From assembly GCA_009746045.1 (NCBI GenBank), contig RPFO01000643.1, positions 513,089-577,088 on the forward strand: 64,000 nucleotides of DNA. Direction: 5' to 3'. The notes below the pieces were generated by a model that worked only from the letters and a program-made list of their open reading frames with translations, made no database searches and was not told the origin of the DNA. The translations under genes were made by a program, and so were the position numbers. Positions 9,217 to 17,877 of the stretch are shown here, one piece after another (position 1 is the first letter of the stretch; the number at the start of each line of letters is the position of its first letter). Origin of the DNA: Mesostigma viride. Lineage: Eukaryota; Streptophyta; Mesostigmatophyceae; Mesostigmatales; Mesostigmataceae.

Positions 9217-9597
9217 ATGGAGAAGCTGATAAAGTGCGTCGACTCCCTCTCCTCGGAGCTGGAGAACTACGTCCTGTCTCTGCCCGAGGACTACAAGAAC
9301 ATCCAGGACGAGTTCGACGTCTTGTACAACCTCGCTGCGTGCGGAAGGGCATTGGCGAGAGAGAAGTTCTTGCCCGAGGCGTTCTCCGAAATCCTTCACG
9401 CGTGCGCCGTCACGTCGGACTGCGCCATAGAGGTGCTGACGTTGGGGAGCGAGTACTTCCCCGACGACAAGATCCGCCTCGCGACGAAACTCGCGTACGG
9501 TATCCGCCATTACGTGCGCATCAAGCAGAAGTCCCCCGACGAAACCCTCGCGCGTTCTACATGCAACCCCTCCGATCGCTTGGTCATAAGAGGGTGA
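9217..9597 (+). CDS. Small helical hypothetical protein
   Basis: This 126-residue acidic, helical protein is rich in Leu and Cys. It is divergent from the OTU gene across 20 bases that contain ATATAT. Its TGA stop shares one base with the ATG of the next gene (9597), an arrangement unusual for eukaryotic viruses that could reflect coupled expression or an old fusion. No family is recognised. Confidence 0.65.
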   Translation: MEKLIKCVDSLSSELENYVLSLPEDYKNIQDEFDVLYNLAACGRALAREKFLPEAFSEILHACAVTSDCAIEVLTLGSEYFPDDKIRLATKLAYGIRHYVRIKQKSPDETLARSTCNPSDRLVIRG

Positions 9598-10682
9598 TGA
9601 CGAAACGCAAGAACCGCGACGACGCGGGCGATGTCGAGGAATTGGAGCGGGCGCTCGTCCAGCCGCTGTACCGCGCCCTGACCGACCAAGAGGTTCGATG
9701 GGCCGAGCTTTTTGCGGAGTTCCTGGAGACGAACCGCGTCAACAAGGGTCCGACTCTCACTTCGGCCACGGAACGGGTGTTCTCGGTGTTTTCGGACTTC
9801 ATGGAGGACAAGGGGTTCCCCAGGTACGATCACGCGAACGAGTTTCGGTCGGACAAGTGTTTTTGGAACGCGCTTTTCGAGCGCCACGGCTTTTCGTGCG
9901 GCGGCGGTCTCGGCATGAAGAGGACGACGGGGTTCGCGGTGAACACGTCGAGGGACCCCGTCGCGTTCGGGGAGGTTTGCAAGGCGGACCTGTCCGACTT
10001 TCGTGTGTTTTGCGGGAAGACGAGACTCGCCTTGGTGGCGAACGCTCTCATGAGGTACGCCGGGGACGTGGTGTCCGACGAGCTCGTGAACGAGATCATC
10101 GACGCTTTCGACAGGACGGGGGTGAACAACCTCACGACCGACGAGCGGTACAGGACCGCCCACCTCCACGCGTTGTTCCTCGGGATGGTCGAGAACGACG
10201 TCCCGGTCCCCCCGGACGTGAAAGCGTGGATGATCGACCACCGGGCGCGGCTGAGCGAGAAGGTGTACAGCCACAACCCGAGTTTCAAGAGGCCGAAAAC
10301 GGGCGATTTTTTTCAGGAGCAACTCCGCTGGGGGTCTTGGGACGCCCTGCGATGTGTAGAGAAGCGCGCGAGGAGGGACGAGGAAGAGGAGGAGGAGGAA
10401 GAGATTTCCACGCCTTCTCGCAACGTGACGCCCGAGAAAGCCACCGAGTTTCTGCAACTTCCTTCTGTTTCGCTGGACGCGGACGGGTGGACGAAGATGA
10501 AGGACTTCAGGAACGCGTTCCTGGGCGGGTTCTTGCACGAGGAGCCGGCGGCGGGGAAAGGGCGACCCACGCTCGAAGACCTTCGATCCGTGTTCGGTCC
10601 CCTGGGTCTCGATTTCGTCTCGAACAAACGCCGCGACGGCGTGAGGTCGGACTGGGTGAAGGGGATTCGGATCAGCGGTTAG
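9597..10682 (+). CDS. Hypothetical protein with acidic linker
   Basis: This 361-residue protein begins at the ATG that overlaps the previous stop. An in-frame extension back to 9234 lies wholly over the preceding gene and is rejected. The first 250 residues are helical and soluble, then comes a run of about nine Glu and a C-terminal domain of about 85 residues containing a KDFRNAF-type helix. The C-terminal part has the feel of a small DNA-binding fold, but I cannot name it. It ends in a 4-base overlap with the convergent mini-gene at 10679. Confidence 0.7.
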   Translation: MTKRKNRDDAGDVEELERALVQPLYRALTDQEVRWAELFAEFLETNRVNKGPTLTSATERVFSVFSDFMEDKGFPRYDHANEFRSDKCFWNALFERHGFSCGGGLGMKRTTGFAVNTSRDPVAFGEVCKADLSDFRVFCGKTRLALVANALMRYAGDVVSDELVNEIIDAFDRTGVNNLTTDERYRTAHLHALFLGMVENDVPVPPDVKAWMIDHRARLSEKVYSHNPSFKRPKTGDFFQEQLRWGSWDALRCVEKRARRDEEEEEEEEISTPSRNVTPEKATEFLQLPSVSLDADGWTKMKDFRNAFLGGFLHEEPAAGKGRPTLEDLRSVFGPLGLDFVSNKRRDGVRSDWVKGIRISG

Positions 10683-10792
10683 GCTTCGGTTTTGGCGTTT
10701 CTTTTTCTAGCGTGTTTTCCGCACGTGGTCCTCCCGGGCCGCGCGGAGAACCTGCACCTCCTGTTGCATCTCGTGGTACCTTTGCATCTCAT
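10679..10792 (-). CDS. 37-residue zinc-knuckle mini-protein
   Basis: A tiny ORF of 37 residues starts at ATG 10792. It consists almost only of a Cys/His motif (C3-x9-C13-x10-C24-x2-H27, with an extra C9) and a basic tail. The spacing matches the N-termini of the genes ending at 1 and 1023, so it looks like the free-standing form of that knuckle. A longer frame up to 11059 has no coding character and overlaps the next gene. Its stop overlaps the convergent stop at 10682 by 4 bases. Confidence 0.6.
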   Translation of the reverse strand: MRCKGTTRCNRRCRFSARPGRTTCGKHARKRNAKTEA

Positions 10793-10873
10793 GTCGTAAC
10801 TATGAACTATTATGAATAAAATGTTTTGGTCTCTTGCACATTTATGTCTCGGTAGTAGTAGGATACTGGTTTC

Positions 10874-13800
10874 ATGAAAGAGGACGCGAAGATCCGGAAT
10901 ATCATGAAGGACAAGACGTTCGACGAGGTGTTCAGGGAGCTGTACAACGAGGCGGTGAAGGAGGGCCACGCGGCGGAACAGAAGAAGAAGAAGAAAGACC
11001 ACGCGTATCCTCCCGAGTCGTACCACGACGGAAACCCGTATCTTCGCGACGAGGTGCACGGCCCGGGTGATTTGGCGGGAAGGACGGAGGAGACGGAAGA
11101 AGATGACACAGCCGTACCCGGCGCGCCGCCCCCAACCACTGGCGGTGGCCCGGTCGCGTCCACAAGCAGTTCAGGATCGGGCACAAAACATGATGACCCT
11201 GCCAAGACCGCTGCCGGTTCAACAACAGCGAGCCCAGCAACCGGCGGCACCGCAGGCACGTCCACCACCGGTACCACGGTCGCTGCCATCGGTGACCCTA
11301 GCAAGAGCACAGGCGGTCCCGGCGCACCACACGCGCCCGGTGGGACCGGCAGTTCGGGATTGGTCGCAACACCTGATGACCCTAGCAAGACCGCCGGCAT
11401 TTCACCAACAGCGAGCCCAGCAACCGGCGGCGCGTCCACCAGCGCCCCCACAGGCACTGCCACCGGTGACCCTAGCAAGAGCACAGGCGGTCCCGGCGCA
11501 CCACACGCGCCCGGTAGGTCAGGCAGTTCAGGATCAGGGCCAAAAACTGGTGACCCTAGTACGACCGCTGCCGGTTCAGCACCAGGGGGACTAACAGATG
11601 TTTTGGACGCAGGCGCGGCCACTGGAATCGGCAGTCTCATACGAGAAACAGGCGATAAACCTGCTGCCAAAGACAAGGGCAAGCGTCCGGAAGATTCAGG
11701 ATCCTTAGCCACGGGCGGTGGCGGCAAAGACAGTGTAGGTTTGTTTTCACCGCTTGGCGACCCTATCGGCACGCGAACAGGTACAGCATCAGGGTCACAC
11801 CACGATGACCACGACGATCCGGACTTGGGAACAGGAGCACTAGTGCTGAACCCTTTACACGCGGACAAGGACGCCGTAGGGTCCGGAGAAGAGAAGGAAG
11901 AAGATGACGACGAAGAAGGCGAGGAAGATGCCACTGAATTTACCAACGGCATAAGTACACGTGCAGGCGCTGTATCTCTAGCTGGGAGCCACCAGAACAG
12001 CGGATGGATTGATTCAGGGTCTGGCGTTCGCGGTGGAGGTGTAGAGTCCGGAGACGGTGGCATGGGTCGCGGAACTTCATATTTAGTCGATCAAGGCGAT
12101 GAACAGTTTCATGATGCATTAGATCCGTCCGACTTAGAACTTATAAATGGTACTGAAGGCGGTCAAGGTAATCCGCGGATTGATACAAGTCTTACATCAA
12201 GGTCGTTTTCCGAAGATGGGGATGGGGATAGGACGGCGAAGAGCACTAAATCCTCGCCGGGTCAAGGTAAGCCGCGGATTGGTACAGGTGATACATCAAG
12301 GTCGTTTGCATCGGATGGGGATAAGACGGAGAATAGCACTAGATCCACGCCGGGTAGTAAACAAAAAAGTCCGGGGGTATCCGAAAGTTACCGAGTGGGT
12401 GGTGGTTATATTTATCCTTCAAATCAGGCGGCCAGGCGGGTTTTGGTAGGAGCAGCGCGACAGAAGGATGATTCCGTCAAAAACGATTTGTTTATAAAAA
12501 GAGGTTCCTTAGTAGGTGGAAGTGTAGCGTCTTCATCAAATGCCGCTAACGACAGCCAGGCGTCAAGAGGCGGGGGTCAGGGAACGGGTACACAAGCTGG
12601 AGAACTCGTCCGCGCGGAAGGAGAGAGTGTCGCGCCAGTATCACCGACGACCGCTGGTGTAATGGCGACGTTGGACCAGCTTCTCGGAGAACCGTCACGC
12701 GAAATCGGTTCTTATTCCATACGCGCGCAACCTGTCTCACAGAGGAAAGATGCTCCGAATCCGAGCCAGCCGAATGGGGAAATGGGAGCGATTATACCCG
12801 AAGACGCACAAACGGGTGATGAGGAACGCGGTGCATGGGGTCAAGATTTTTTCTACCAAGCGAATTTCGGTCCCACGGTCAGGAATGATGAAGTAAAACG
12901 ACCTGTGACTGCAATCGATGTCCAGGGACAAAACGGAGATTCCGGTCCCAGTGGCCTAAACCCTGTATCCATTACCACATTAGCCGCTCTTCCCGCGGGA
13001 CAACAAGGAGCGCCACGGGGAGACGAGCAAGGTCCGAATACTTATGATGACTACGCAGATTTGGAAACTATAACTTTACAGTCCCCTGAATCACGTCGCA
13101 CGAGAGCCAGCGCGGATGCGGATGAACAAACGTCTGGACCCGTTCCTCAACAAGGCCGAGCAGCGTGGAAAGTAGAGAGTGACAGCACGCCTCAGACGAT
13201 GGCCCCGATTATTTCTGAAATTGTAACTGACGGTACCGGGTCGCGTGTTGTGCAAGGGAATGCCAGTGCTGTTCAAGGGATGTGGGCGAAAAAACCCGGA
13301 GATCTCAGGGACCGCTTATTAAACGGGTTGAATGGAGCTCTTGAACAACCCAGCAGACCTACAATCATTAAACGCCCGTCAAGTGCAGGGGCCGATTTCG
13401 GTGAGTCGTCAAGCTCCGCCGGGCCCAAACCTGACGATTTAGCAAGGACGGTCGCGATTTCACTACAATCGGAGCACGGAAACAGTGTTAGAGATCAGGA
13501 AACACGGGGCAACGCTAGTAGCGCCTGGTCCGCCACTTCTGGACAGGCTTCATCATATCGACCATCCGCAGTGGATGGGCCGAATTTTTTCACTAATACG
13601 TCAGCTGGATTCCCTGAACCGTCGCCTTTCGCACCGATAGTCCATTCGGAAGTTGCTAATCCCGAGCCCGGTATACCAGCATCTAATCCAGCAGGTCTTC
13701 CGGAAAGACTATCTCCAAAACCTGACGATCTAATTGACGAAATTCGGGCAATTCTCCCATCGGATCTTTCAACGCGACAGGCTATACCGATATCAGACTC

Positions 13801-14797
13801 ACTTTCCACTGGGATAGAAGAAAGAATACGGTCCGCATATACAACCCCCGAAGACCCTGTACTGATTAAAGATGAAGCCTTCTATCTAGCCAAGATGCTC
13901 GCAGCGTTAAAAAGAGACCTGGATACTGTACAAAACCCGAGAGCAACACCAGGTGCAATTCCATCTAACACGGAAACTGTATTGAGAACTACGAATAAGA
14001 GGGGAGACAGAGATATTATCAGCGCACGAGTGGGTTTGGATGAAGTCTTACGTGTTTTGGCCAATAAAAAAAAAGAAGATTACAAACGCGTTACTGAGAA
14101 AGTATACAATGAAATGATCGAAAGTGATCAAATACGAGGTTTGACGGAATCTGAAGTTAAAAACGCATTAGAGGAACGTTTAAAAAATGAATACGACGCC
14201 ATCAAACGCAATCATCAGGAGAATATAAACTTAGCGGTCAAAAGTTTCTTCCACAGAGTTCGTGGAAACCATGGAAAGGATTATCGTTCTGATGCGCTTA
14301 GGCAAAATTGGATAGACACACTGCGTAGAGTCGGAGGCCTCGTTATTGGAGATTATGACCGCGCTCCTCCGATCAGGGAAGCTTCGGAGCGTTTGTGGAC
14401 GGCGAGACGACTCGCCACACCGTCCGTGGGTCAACCATCACAGCCCGTAGTTTTGGGGTATGATAACGAAGATACGATACTAGAGGACAACGAGGATGGT
14501 GCTTTTGACGCCCAAGTCGCGGCCGCTGTAGAAGCACATCGAAACGCAGAAGTCGCGGCTGCTGAGGCGGCTGCTGAAGAATCAAGGCAAATAGAACTCG
14601 CCGAGGCGTTGGCGGAGGGTGCAGAAATGGAACGATTGGAAAAATTGGCGGTATCGGCAAACTTTCTAAGGTTTGGAAATCCGGAGCAGCAAGCACTCTA
14701 TCAAATGTACGCGGATAACGGTTTTGACGTCCGTCTTCTTCCCTCCGACATCGAAGCTCAAGCTCAGATGATTCAATCGGCATTTCTTCCTCGCTGA
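10874..14797 (+). CDS. Large low-complexity Ser/Gly/Thr/Pro-rich protein with helical C-terminus
   Basis: This 1307-residue protein has three zones. An N-terminal charged helix (about 1-45) ends in a Lys run. A very long disordered Gly/Ser/Thr/Pro/Asp region (about 60-960) contains repeated TGDPSKSTGGPGAPHAPG units and an acidic patch near 340. A C-terminal helical domain (about 965-1307) has a Glu/Ala-rich coiled coil near 1215-1265. There is no signal peptide and no membrane segment. Size and disorder resemble scaffold or tegument-like virion proteins, but that is inference. The antisense Pro/Ser-rich frame is a shadow. The 3' half is clearly more AT-rich than neighbouring genes. Confidence 0.75.
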   Translation: MKEDAKIRNIMKDKTFDEVFRELYNEAVKEGHAAEQKKKKKDHAYPPESYHDGNPYLRDEVHGPGDLAGRTEETEEDDTAVPGAPPPTTGGGPVASTSSSGSGTKHDDPAKTAAGSTTASPATGGTAGTSTTGTTVAAIGDPSKSTGGPGAPHAPGGTGSSGLVATPDDPSKTAGISPTASPATGGASTSAPTGTATGDPSKSTGGPGAPHAPGRSGSSGSGPKTGDPSTTAAGSAPGGLTDVLDAGAATGIGSLIRETGDKPAAKDKGKRPEDSGSLATGGGGKDSVGLFSPLGDPIGTRTGTASGSHHDDHDDPDLGTGALVLNPLHADKDAVGSGEEKEEDDDEEGEEDATEFTNGISTRAGAVSLAGSHQNSGWIDSGSGVRGGGVESGDGGMGRGTSYLVDQGDEQFHDALDPSDLELINGTEGGQGNPRIDTSLTSRSFSEDGDGDRTAKSTKSSPGQGKPRIGTGDTSRSFASDGDKTENSTRSTPGSKQKSPGVSESYRVGGGYIYPSNQAARRVLVGAARQKDDSVKNDLFIKRGSLVGGSVASSSNAANDSQASRGGGQGTGTQAGELVRAEGESVAPVSPTTAGVMATLDQLLGEPSREIGSYSIRAQPVSQRKDAPNPSQPNGEMGAIIPEDAQTGDEERGAWGQDFFYQANFGPTVRNDEVKRPVTAIDVQGQNGDSGPSGLNPVSITTLAALPAGQQGAPRGDEQGPNTYDDYADLETITLQSPESRRTRASADADEQTSGPVPQQGRAAWKVESDSTPQTMAPIISEIVTDGTGSRVVQGNASAVQGMWAKKPGDLRDRLLNGLNGALEQPSRPTIIKRPSSAGADFGESSSSAGPKPDDLARTVAISLQSEHGNSVRDQETRGNASSAWSATSGQASSYRPSAVDGPNFFTNTSAGFPEPSPFAPIVHSEVANPEPGIPASNPAGLPERLSPKPDDLIDEIRAILPSDLSTRQAIPISDSLSTGIEERIRSAYTTPEDPVLIKDEAFYLAKMLAALKRDLDTVQNPRATPGAIPSNTETVLRTTNKRGDRDIISARVGLDEVLRVLANKKKEDYKRVTEKVYNEMIESDQIRGLTESEVKNALEERLKNEYDAIKRNHQENINLAVKSFFHRVRGNHGKDYRSDALRQNWIDTLRRVGGLVIGDYDRAPPIREASERLWTARRLATPSVGQPSQPVVLGYDNEDTILEDNEDGAFDAQVAAAVEAHRNAEVAAAEAAAEESRQIELAEALAEGAEMERLEKLAVSANFLRFGNPEQQALYQMYADNGFDVRLLPSDIEAQAQMIQSAFLPR
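11291..11515 (+). repeat. Exact 51-bp duplication in the low-complexity gene
   Basis: The same 51 bases occur at 11291-11341 and 11465-11515, 174 bases (58 codons) apart and in frame. Shorter diverged copies (the GATGACCCTA-type units) lie between them, so the repeat unit is being copied or homogenised. Confidence 0.8.
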
Positions 14798-14806
14798 ATG
14801 TTTCGC

Positions 14807-15382
14807 TCATTCCATCTCAGGTGTCGTGACGGCTGCTCGGAAGAACGCCAGGCGGTAGGACGCGGGTCGCGTCTCCTCCCTTTTCTTCAGGACCACGTAG
14901 GTGACGGTCTCGTCCGCGGGGGGCAGCGCCAGTCTCTCGCCGCTGACGACGAGCCAGTCTTCCCCGTTGCGAGCCTCGATGATTTTCTTCGCCGTGCGGA
15001 CGTCCATCGGCAGGATTTGACTCATCGACTTGGGCGCCATCGGGACGTTGTTCGACATCGCGGGGGCGGCGACGATCTCGACGACGTCGATCTTCCCGTC
15101 CGCGACGAGCAGGCGGAGGTACGGCGGGTCGTTCGAGTTCGTGTTGGCTTCCTTCCACCCGACGTTGTCGAAGTCCAGCGTCTTCTGCCTGAACTCCTCG
15201 TTGGTCATGCGGGAGACGGGGGTGATGTACAACCCCTCGAACTCCGGGTCGATCTGGTCCGCCGGGAGAAGGATCGCGGCCTTTTGTTGCGACGTTTTCA
15301 GGAAGTACACGGCGATTCCCAGAGCGACGACGGCGCCCGCCACCAATCCGGCCACCACGTACTTTTTCGGCGTCTTGTCCAT
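14807..15382 (-). CDS. N-terminally anchored membrane protein
   Basis: This 191-residue protein has a short basic start (MDKTPKK), then one strong hydrophobic segment (about 9-26), then a soluble domain of about 165 residues. It looks like a signal-anchor protein with the main domain on one face of the viral or host membrane. The open frame extends to 16315 without a sensible start and crosses three plus-strand genes; ATG 15382 is chosen because the hydrophobic anchor follows at once. Function unknown. Confidence 0.7.
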   Translation of the reverse strand: MDKTPKKYVVAGLVAGAVVALGIAVYFLKTSQQKAAILLPADQIDPEFEGLYITPVSRMTNEEFRQKTLDFDNVGWKEANTNSNDPPYLRLLVADGKIDVVEIVAAPAMSNNVPMAPKSMSQILPMDVRTAKKIIEARNGEDWLVVSGERLALPPADETVTYVVLKKREETRPASYRLAFFRAAVTTPEME

Positions 15383-15439
15383 CCCGCCTATGACAAAGGG
15401 GGCGGTAAAAAAAATATCAAAGAGAGTGTATATATCACG

Positions 15440-15577
15440 ATGTTGCCGAAGAGGAGCAAGACCACCGGGAGGTTCATCAAGGGCAGCAGCCATACGAGCC
15501 GTGCCAGCCACCGCCGCAGGCGCCGCGGTCATCGTTCTCGCCAGGCCGGCCTGATGATGCCGTTCCAGGCTGTCTGA
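15440..15577 (+). CDS. 45-residue Arg/Lys/His-rich basic peptide
   Basis: A 45-residue ORF follows a TATATA stretch near 15428 by a few bases. Roughly two fifths of the residues are Arg, Lys or His, interspersed with Ser and Gly. This composition is typical of small DNA-condensing or virion-core peptides (protamine-like), which several large DNA viruses encode; the role here is inference. AATAAA follows 24 bases after the stop. It is divergent from 15382. Confidence 0.6.
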   Translation: MLPKRSKTTGRFIKGSSHTSRASHRRRRRGHRSRQAGLMMPFQAV

Positions 15578-15597
15578 GAAATATTTGTGTGCGTTAC

Positions 15598-15607
15598 TAT
15601 GAATAAA
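15598..15607 (+). terminator. TATGAATAAA element (possible poly(A) signal)
   Basis: TATGAATAAA lies 20 bases after the stop of the basic peptide and just upstream of the next ATG (15616). The same ten bases occur at 10811-10820 in the gap between 10792 and 10874, and a related TGATGAATAAA at about 4798-4808. It contains the canonical AATAAA. Confidence 0.35.
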
Positions 15608-15615
15608 CGGTCGAT

Positions 15616-16011
15616 ATGAACGACGTTCCGAACACGGAGGGATCACCCATATCGGTCCAGTCGGCTCCGACGCCGCCTCTGGACACCCAGCCAACCAAAA
15701 TAGAGACGCCGGCGTCCCTCCCCCCCGCGTGCGGATGGGTCCCTGACTTCGGGGTTCCTCTGGCGGTGGCCGCGCGGGCTTTGGCGAGCGTCGAGGCCCG
15801 CGCGCCCGTGGTTTTGAAGGAGAGCCCGGTCCAGATCGACCCGCGCGTCTCGAACATGTTTCGCCAGCGGTTCGCCGGCATCGACGCGAAGATGAAGCCG
15901 GGGGACCCGACTCCGAGGCCGGCCGGGAGGGGCGAGGGGGCCGCGGCGGTCGGCAGACGCGTCGAGGCGGCGATCGCCTCGCTGGAAAAAAAGAGCGTTC
16001 GAAAATTCTAG
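15616..16011 (+). CDS. Hypothetical protein, Pro/Ala-rich
   Basis: This 131-residue protein has a disordered Pro/Thr/Ser-rich N-terminal third and a basic, Ala/Arg-rich C-terminal half. It has no membrane segment or known motif. It is co-directional with 15440 and 16031, with 38 and 19 base gaps, forming a run of small genes that could encode minor virion proteins. Confidence 0.65.
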   Translation: MNDVPNTEGSPISVQSAPTPPLDTQPTKIETPASLPPACGWVPDFGVPLAVAARALASVEARAPVVLKESPVQIDPRVSNMFRQRFAGIDAKMKPGDPTPRPAGRGEGAAAVGRRVEAAIASLEKKSVRKF

Positions 16012-16030
16012 TCTCTGGATAGTATACGAA

Positions 16031-16423
16031 ATGAACAAAAACGACGCCAACCGGGCCGTGGATAGGTCTGTCGTCCGGGGATTGGTGTTCGCGCCGGGCG
16101 CGGGCAACCGCCGGTCCGCCAACAACCCCGTCGACGTGCCGTATGAACGCACGTTCATCGACGTCGACCGCGAGGCGATGCCGTACGTGTTGCCCGAACA
16201 GGCCGCGGAAACGTACAGACGCATTCGGGGCGGGGAACTGAAGACCATGATGGACAGATCGGACGAGCGCCTGGCGCTCGCGGAACTGCTCGTCGAAGAG
16301 TCTTCCGCTCGCCACGTGGCGAGGATGAAGAGAGAGGAGGAGGCGACGAGGGCGCGGATCAACAAGAAGAAGACGATTTTGTTCGGCGGGCAGTACGAGG
16401 ATTTGTACACCCTTTCGTGGTGA
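16031..16423 (+). CDS. Hypothetical protein, charged helical
   Basis: This 130-residue protein has an Asn/Arg-rich start and a Glu/Arg/Lys-rich helix at about 65-115 that could be a coiled coil, ending in an aromatic tail. It ends one base before the convergent gene at 16425. No family is recognised. Confidence 0.65.
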   Translation: MNKNDANRAVDRSVVRGLVFAPGAGNRRSANNPVDVPYERTFIDVDREAMPYVLPEQAAETYRRIRGGELKTMMDRSDERLALAELLVEESSARHVARMKREEEATRARINKKKTILFGGQYEDLYTLSW

Positions 16424-16424
16424 T

Positions 16425-16916
16425 CTACCTATGTCCGGCCACGATCTCGAGCAAAATCGCGAACATCTCGCCGTTCAGGTCGAGGAGTTCCCTCGCGGCG
16501 GAAGGGAGGGCGTACAACTCCACGTCGATGTCCGCCGCGCTCGCTAGTTCGGGCGAGAACAGCACCGTGTCGTCCCTCTCGTTCATCGGGACGTACGTCT
16601 CCGTCCCGTTCGGCACCACGAAGAAGTGGCCCCTGCCGGCGTACACGTGAGCCGGGTCGAGCGTCGAGCCGGTTCGCGGGATGGCGGCGTGCACCTTGTT
16701 GATCTCCACTCCCCCGAGTTTGACGTACACCGCCGTGGAGAACGGCGACACCGCGGGCGTGGACGCCCACATCAGTCGGCACGACTTCACGTCGCGGATA
16801 GGGTGGGGGAGCCGGAAGTTCGTCTCTCCTTTCAGGTTCGTCCCGGTGACGAGGACCTGGATACGCTTGTCTCTGCTGACGTGCGGTCGCGCCACCCCGT
16901 CGAGTACGCAGTCCAT
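16425..16916 (-). CDS. Beta-rich probable structural protein
   Basis: This 163-residue protein is dominated by predicted beta strands with Val, Thr, Pro and Gly, and ends in a LDLNGEMFAILLEIV strand. That pattern, with the RLMWASTP and DATHVY-like segments before it, recalls small single-jelly-roll virion proteins of large DNA viruses. The assignment is tentative: I see the strand pattern but no diagnostic motif. A structure prediction showing a jelly roll would settle it. Confidence 0.6.
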   Translation of the reverse strand: MDCVLDGVARPHVSRDKRIQVLVTGTNLKGETNFRLPHPIRDVKSCRLMWASTPAVSPFSTAVYVKLGGVEINKVHAAIPRTGSTLDPAHVYAGRGHFFVVPNGTETYVPMNERDDTVLFSPELASAADIDVELYALPSAARELLDLNGEMFAILLEIVAGHR

Positions 16917-16943
16917 TTATCATATCAAAACATAATTATCGCG

Positions 16944-17366
16944 TCACCAGCTCGCCTCCGGACGGTTGTGAGAGGAGATGACGAACCCCACGCGTTCCTC
17001 CGGGGTGGACAGCGGGTCGTCGTTGGTCCTGTCGCAGAGGAGTCTGTTTTTCAGCTTCAGCGCCTTGAGCGTGTCCTGCTGGATCCGGATGAGTTTCAGG
17101 AGAGTCGCGGAGAGCATGAGCAGGTTCGGGACTTCGGTGTGTCTGAGGTCTTCGGCGACGCGGCGGACGTAGTCGGTCTCCGTGACCGCGTTCCGAACCG
17201 ACCGACTCAAGTCCGAGGCGTTCGAGATGGAGTCGTCCTCTCCCAGTCGCAGGATCGTCCCCGCCAATTGGGACTCCTTTTCCAGTTTCTTTCTTTTTTC
17301 GGCGGCGTGCTTCGTCGCGACCCACCACGTGACGTAGGCCGTGCAAGCCATTTTGAGAATATCCAT
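16944..17366 (-). CDS. Helical hypothetical protein with hydrophobic N-terminus
   Basis: This 140-residue protein begins with a short hydrophobic stretch (about 4-17) that could be a weak membrane anchor, then a Lys/Glu-rich helix and further helices. It is tandem with 16425-16916 and 17400-17780 on the minus strand (27 and 33 base gaps), so the three may be expressed as a group. Function unknown. Confidence 0.65.
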   Translation of the reverse strand: MDILKMACTAYVTWWVATKHAAEKRKKLEKESQLAGTILRLGEDDSISNASDLSRSVRNAVTETDYVRRVAEDLRHTEVPNLLMLSATLLKLIRIQQDTLKALKLKNRLLCDRTNDDPLSTPEERVGFVISSHNRPEASW

Positions 17367-17399
17367 GGCGCGTTCGTTGAATTATCCGCAGAAGATAAA

Positions 17400-17780
17400 T
17401 CACGCGTCGACCTCCGTCGCGTACCATCCGAAATGCCACCAACGCCGCGTCCGTTTGGGCCGCGTGGAGAGGACGCTTTCGTGCAGTCGCAGGTCCACTC
17501 GGACCCTCTCGCACGCCCGCTTGACGACTTTCAACTTGTCGTCGCCGACGGGGTCGGTCCAGACGGACTTGTAGAGACACAGGATCTTCCGGAACCCCGG
17601 GAAGTCCGGAGCCACGCAGATCAGCCGCCCGAGGGCGCCGAGCCAGGCGGACACGTCGGCGACCTCCACGACGACCTTCTCCCGGTCGTTGACGATGCTC
17701 AGTGCGCCGACTCGCGTTTCGACGTTCGTCCGTCCGCCGTACTCTTGATGCACGGATGCAACGATGTCGTCAGCCTTCAT
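17400..17780 (-). CDS. Hypothetical protein, 126 residues
   Basis: The frame extends back to 17993, but the extension overlaps the divergent Rieske gene and its promoter, so ATG 17780 is used. The protein is a mixed alpha/beta soluble domain with a basic C-terminal stretch (RPKRTRRWW) and ends in an aromatic tail. No motif is recognised. Confidence 0.65.
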   Translation of the reverse strand: MKADDIVASVHQEYGGRTNVETRVGALSIVNDREKVVVEVADVSAWLGALGRLICVAPDFPGFRKILCLYKSVWTDPVGDDKLKVVKRACERVRVDLRLHESVLSTRPKRTRRWWHFGWYATEVDA

Positions 17781-17877
17781 TTGTATGAACGGCACAAAAA
17801 AAAGGCGCCGTTCCGTGCGAGTATAAAGCAGACACACGTTTACCCGGGCCTCCACAATTTCTTCGCCTGAAGAAAGC
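17781..17877. promoter_or_regulatory. Divergent promoter with TATA box for the Rieske gene
   Basis: The 97-base gap contains TATAAA at 17822-17827, 50 bases before ATG 17878. On the other side lies an inverted repeat GAACGGC / GCCGTTC around an A8 run, near the start of the minus-strand gene. The region separates two divergent genes and can serve both. Confidence 0.55.

Noticed and set aside
9234-9596. N-terminal extension of the gene starting at 9597
   Set aside because: It lies wholly over the 126-residue gene in another frame and has shadow composition.
10810-12063. 417-codon minus-strand Pro/Ser-rich frame
   Set aside because: Mirror of the Gly/Ser/Thr-rich plus-strand gene; no independent start signals, and it overlaps the zinc-knuckle mini-gene region.
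14807-16315. 502-codon version of the membrane protein at 14807
   Set aside because: The first 310 codons are Arg/Pro-rich and cross three plus-strand genes; the hydrophobic anchor directly follows ATG 15382.
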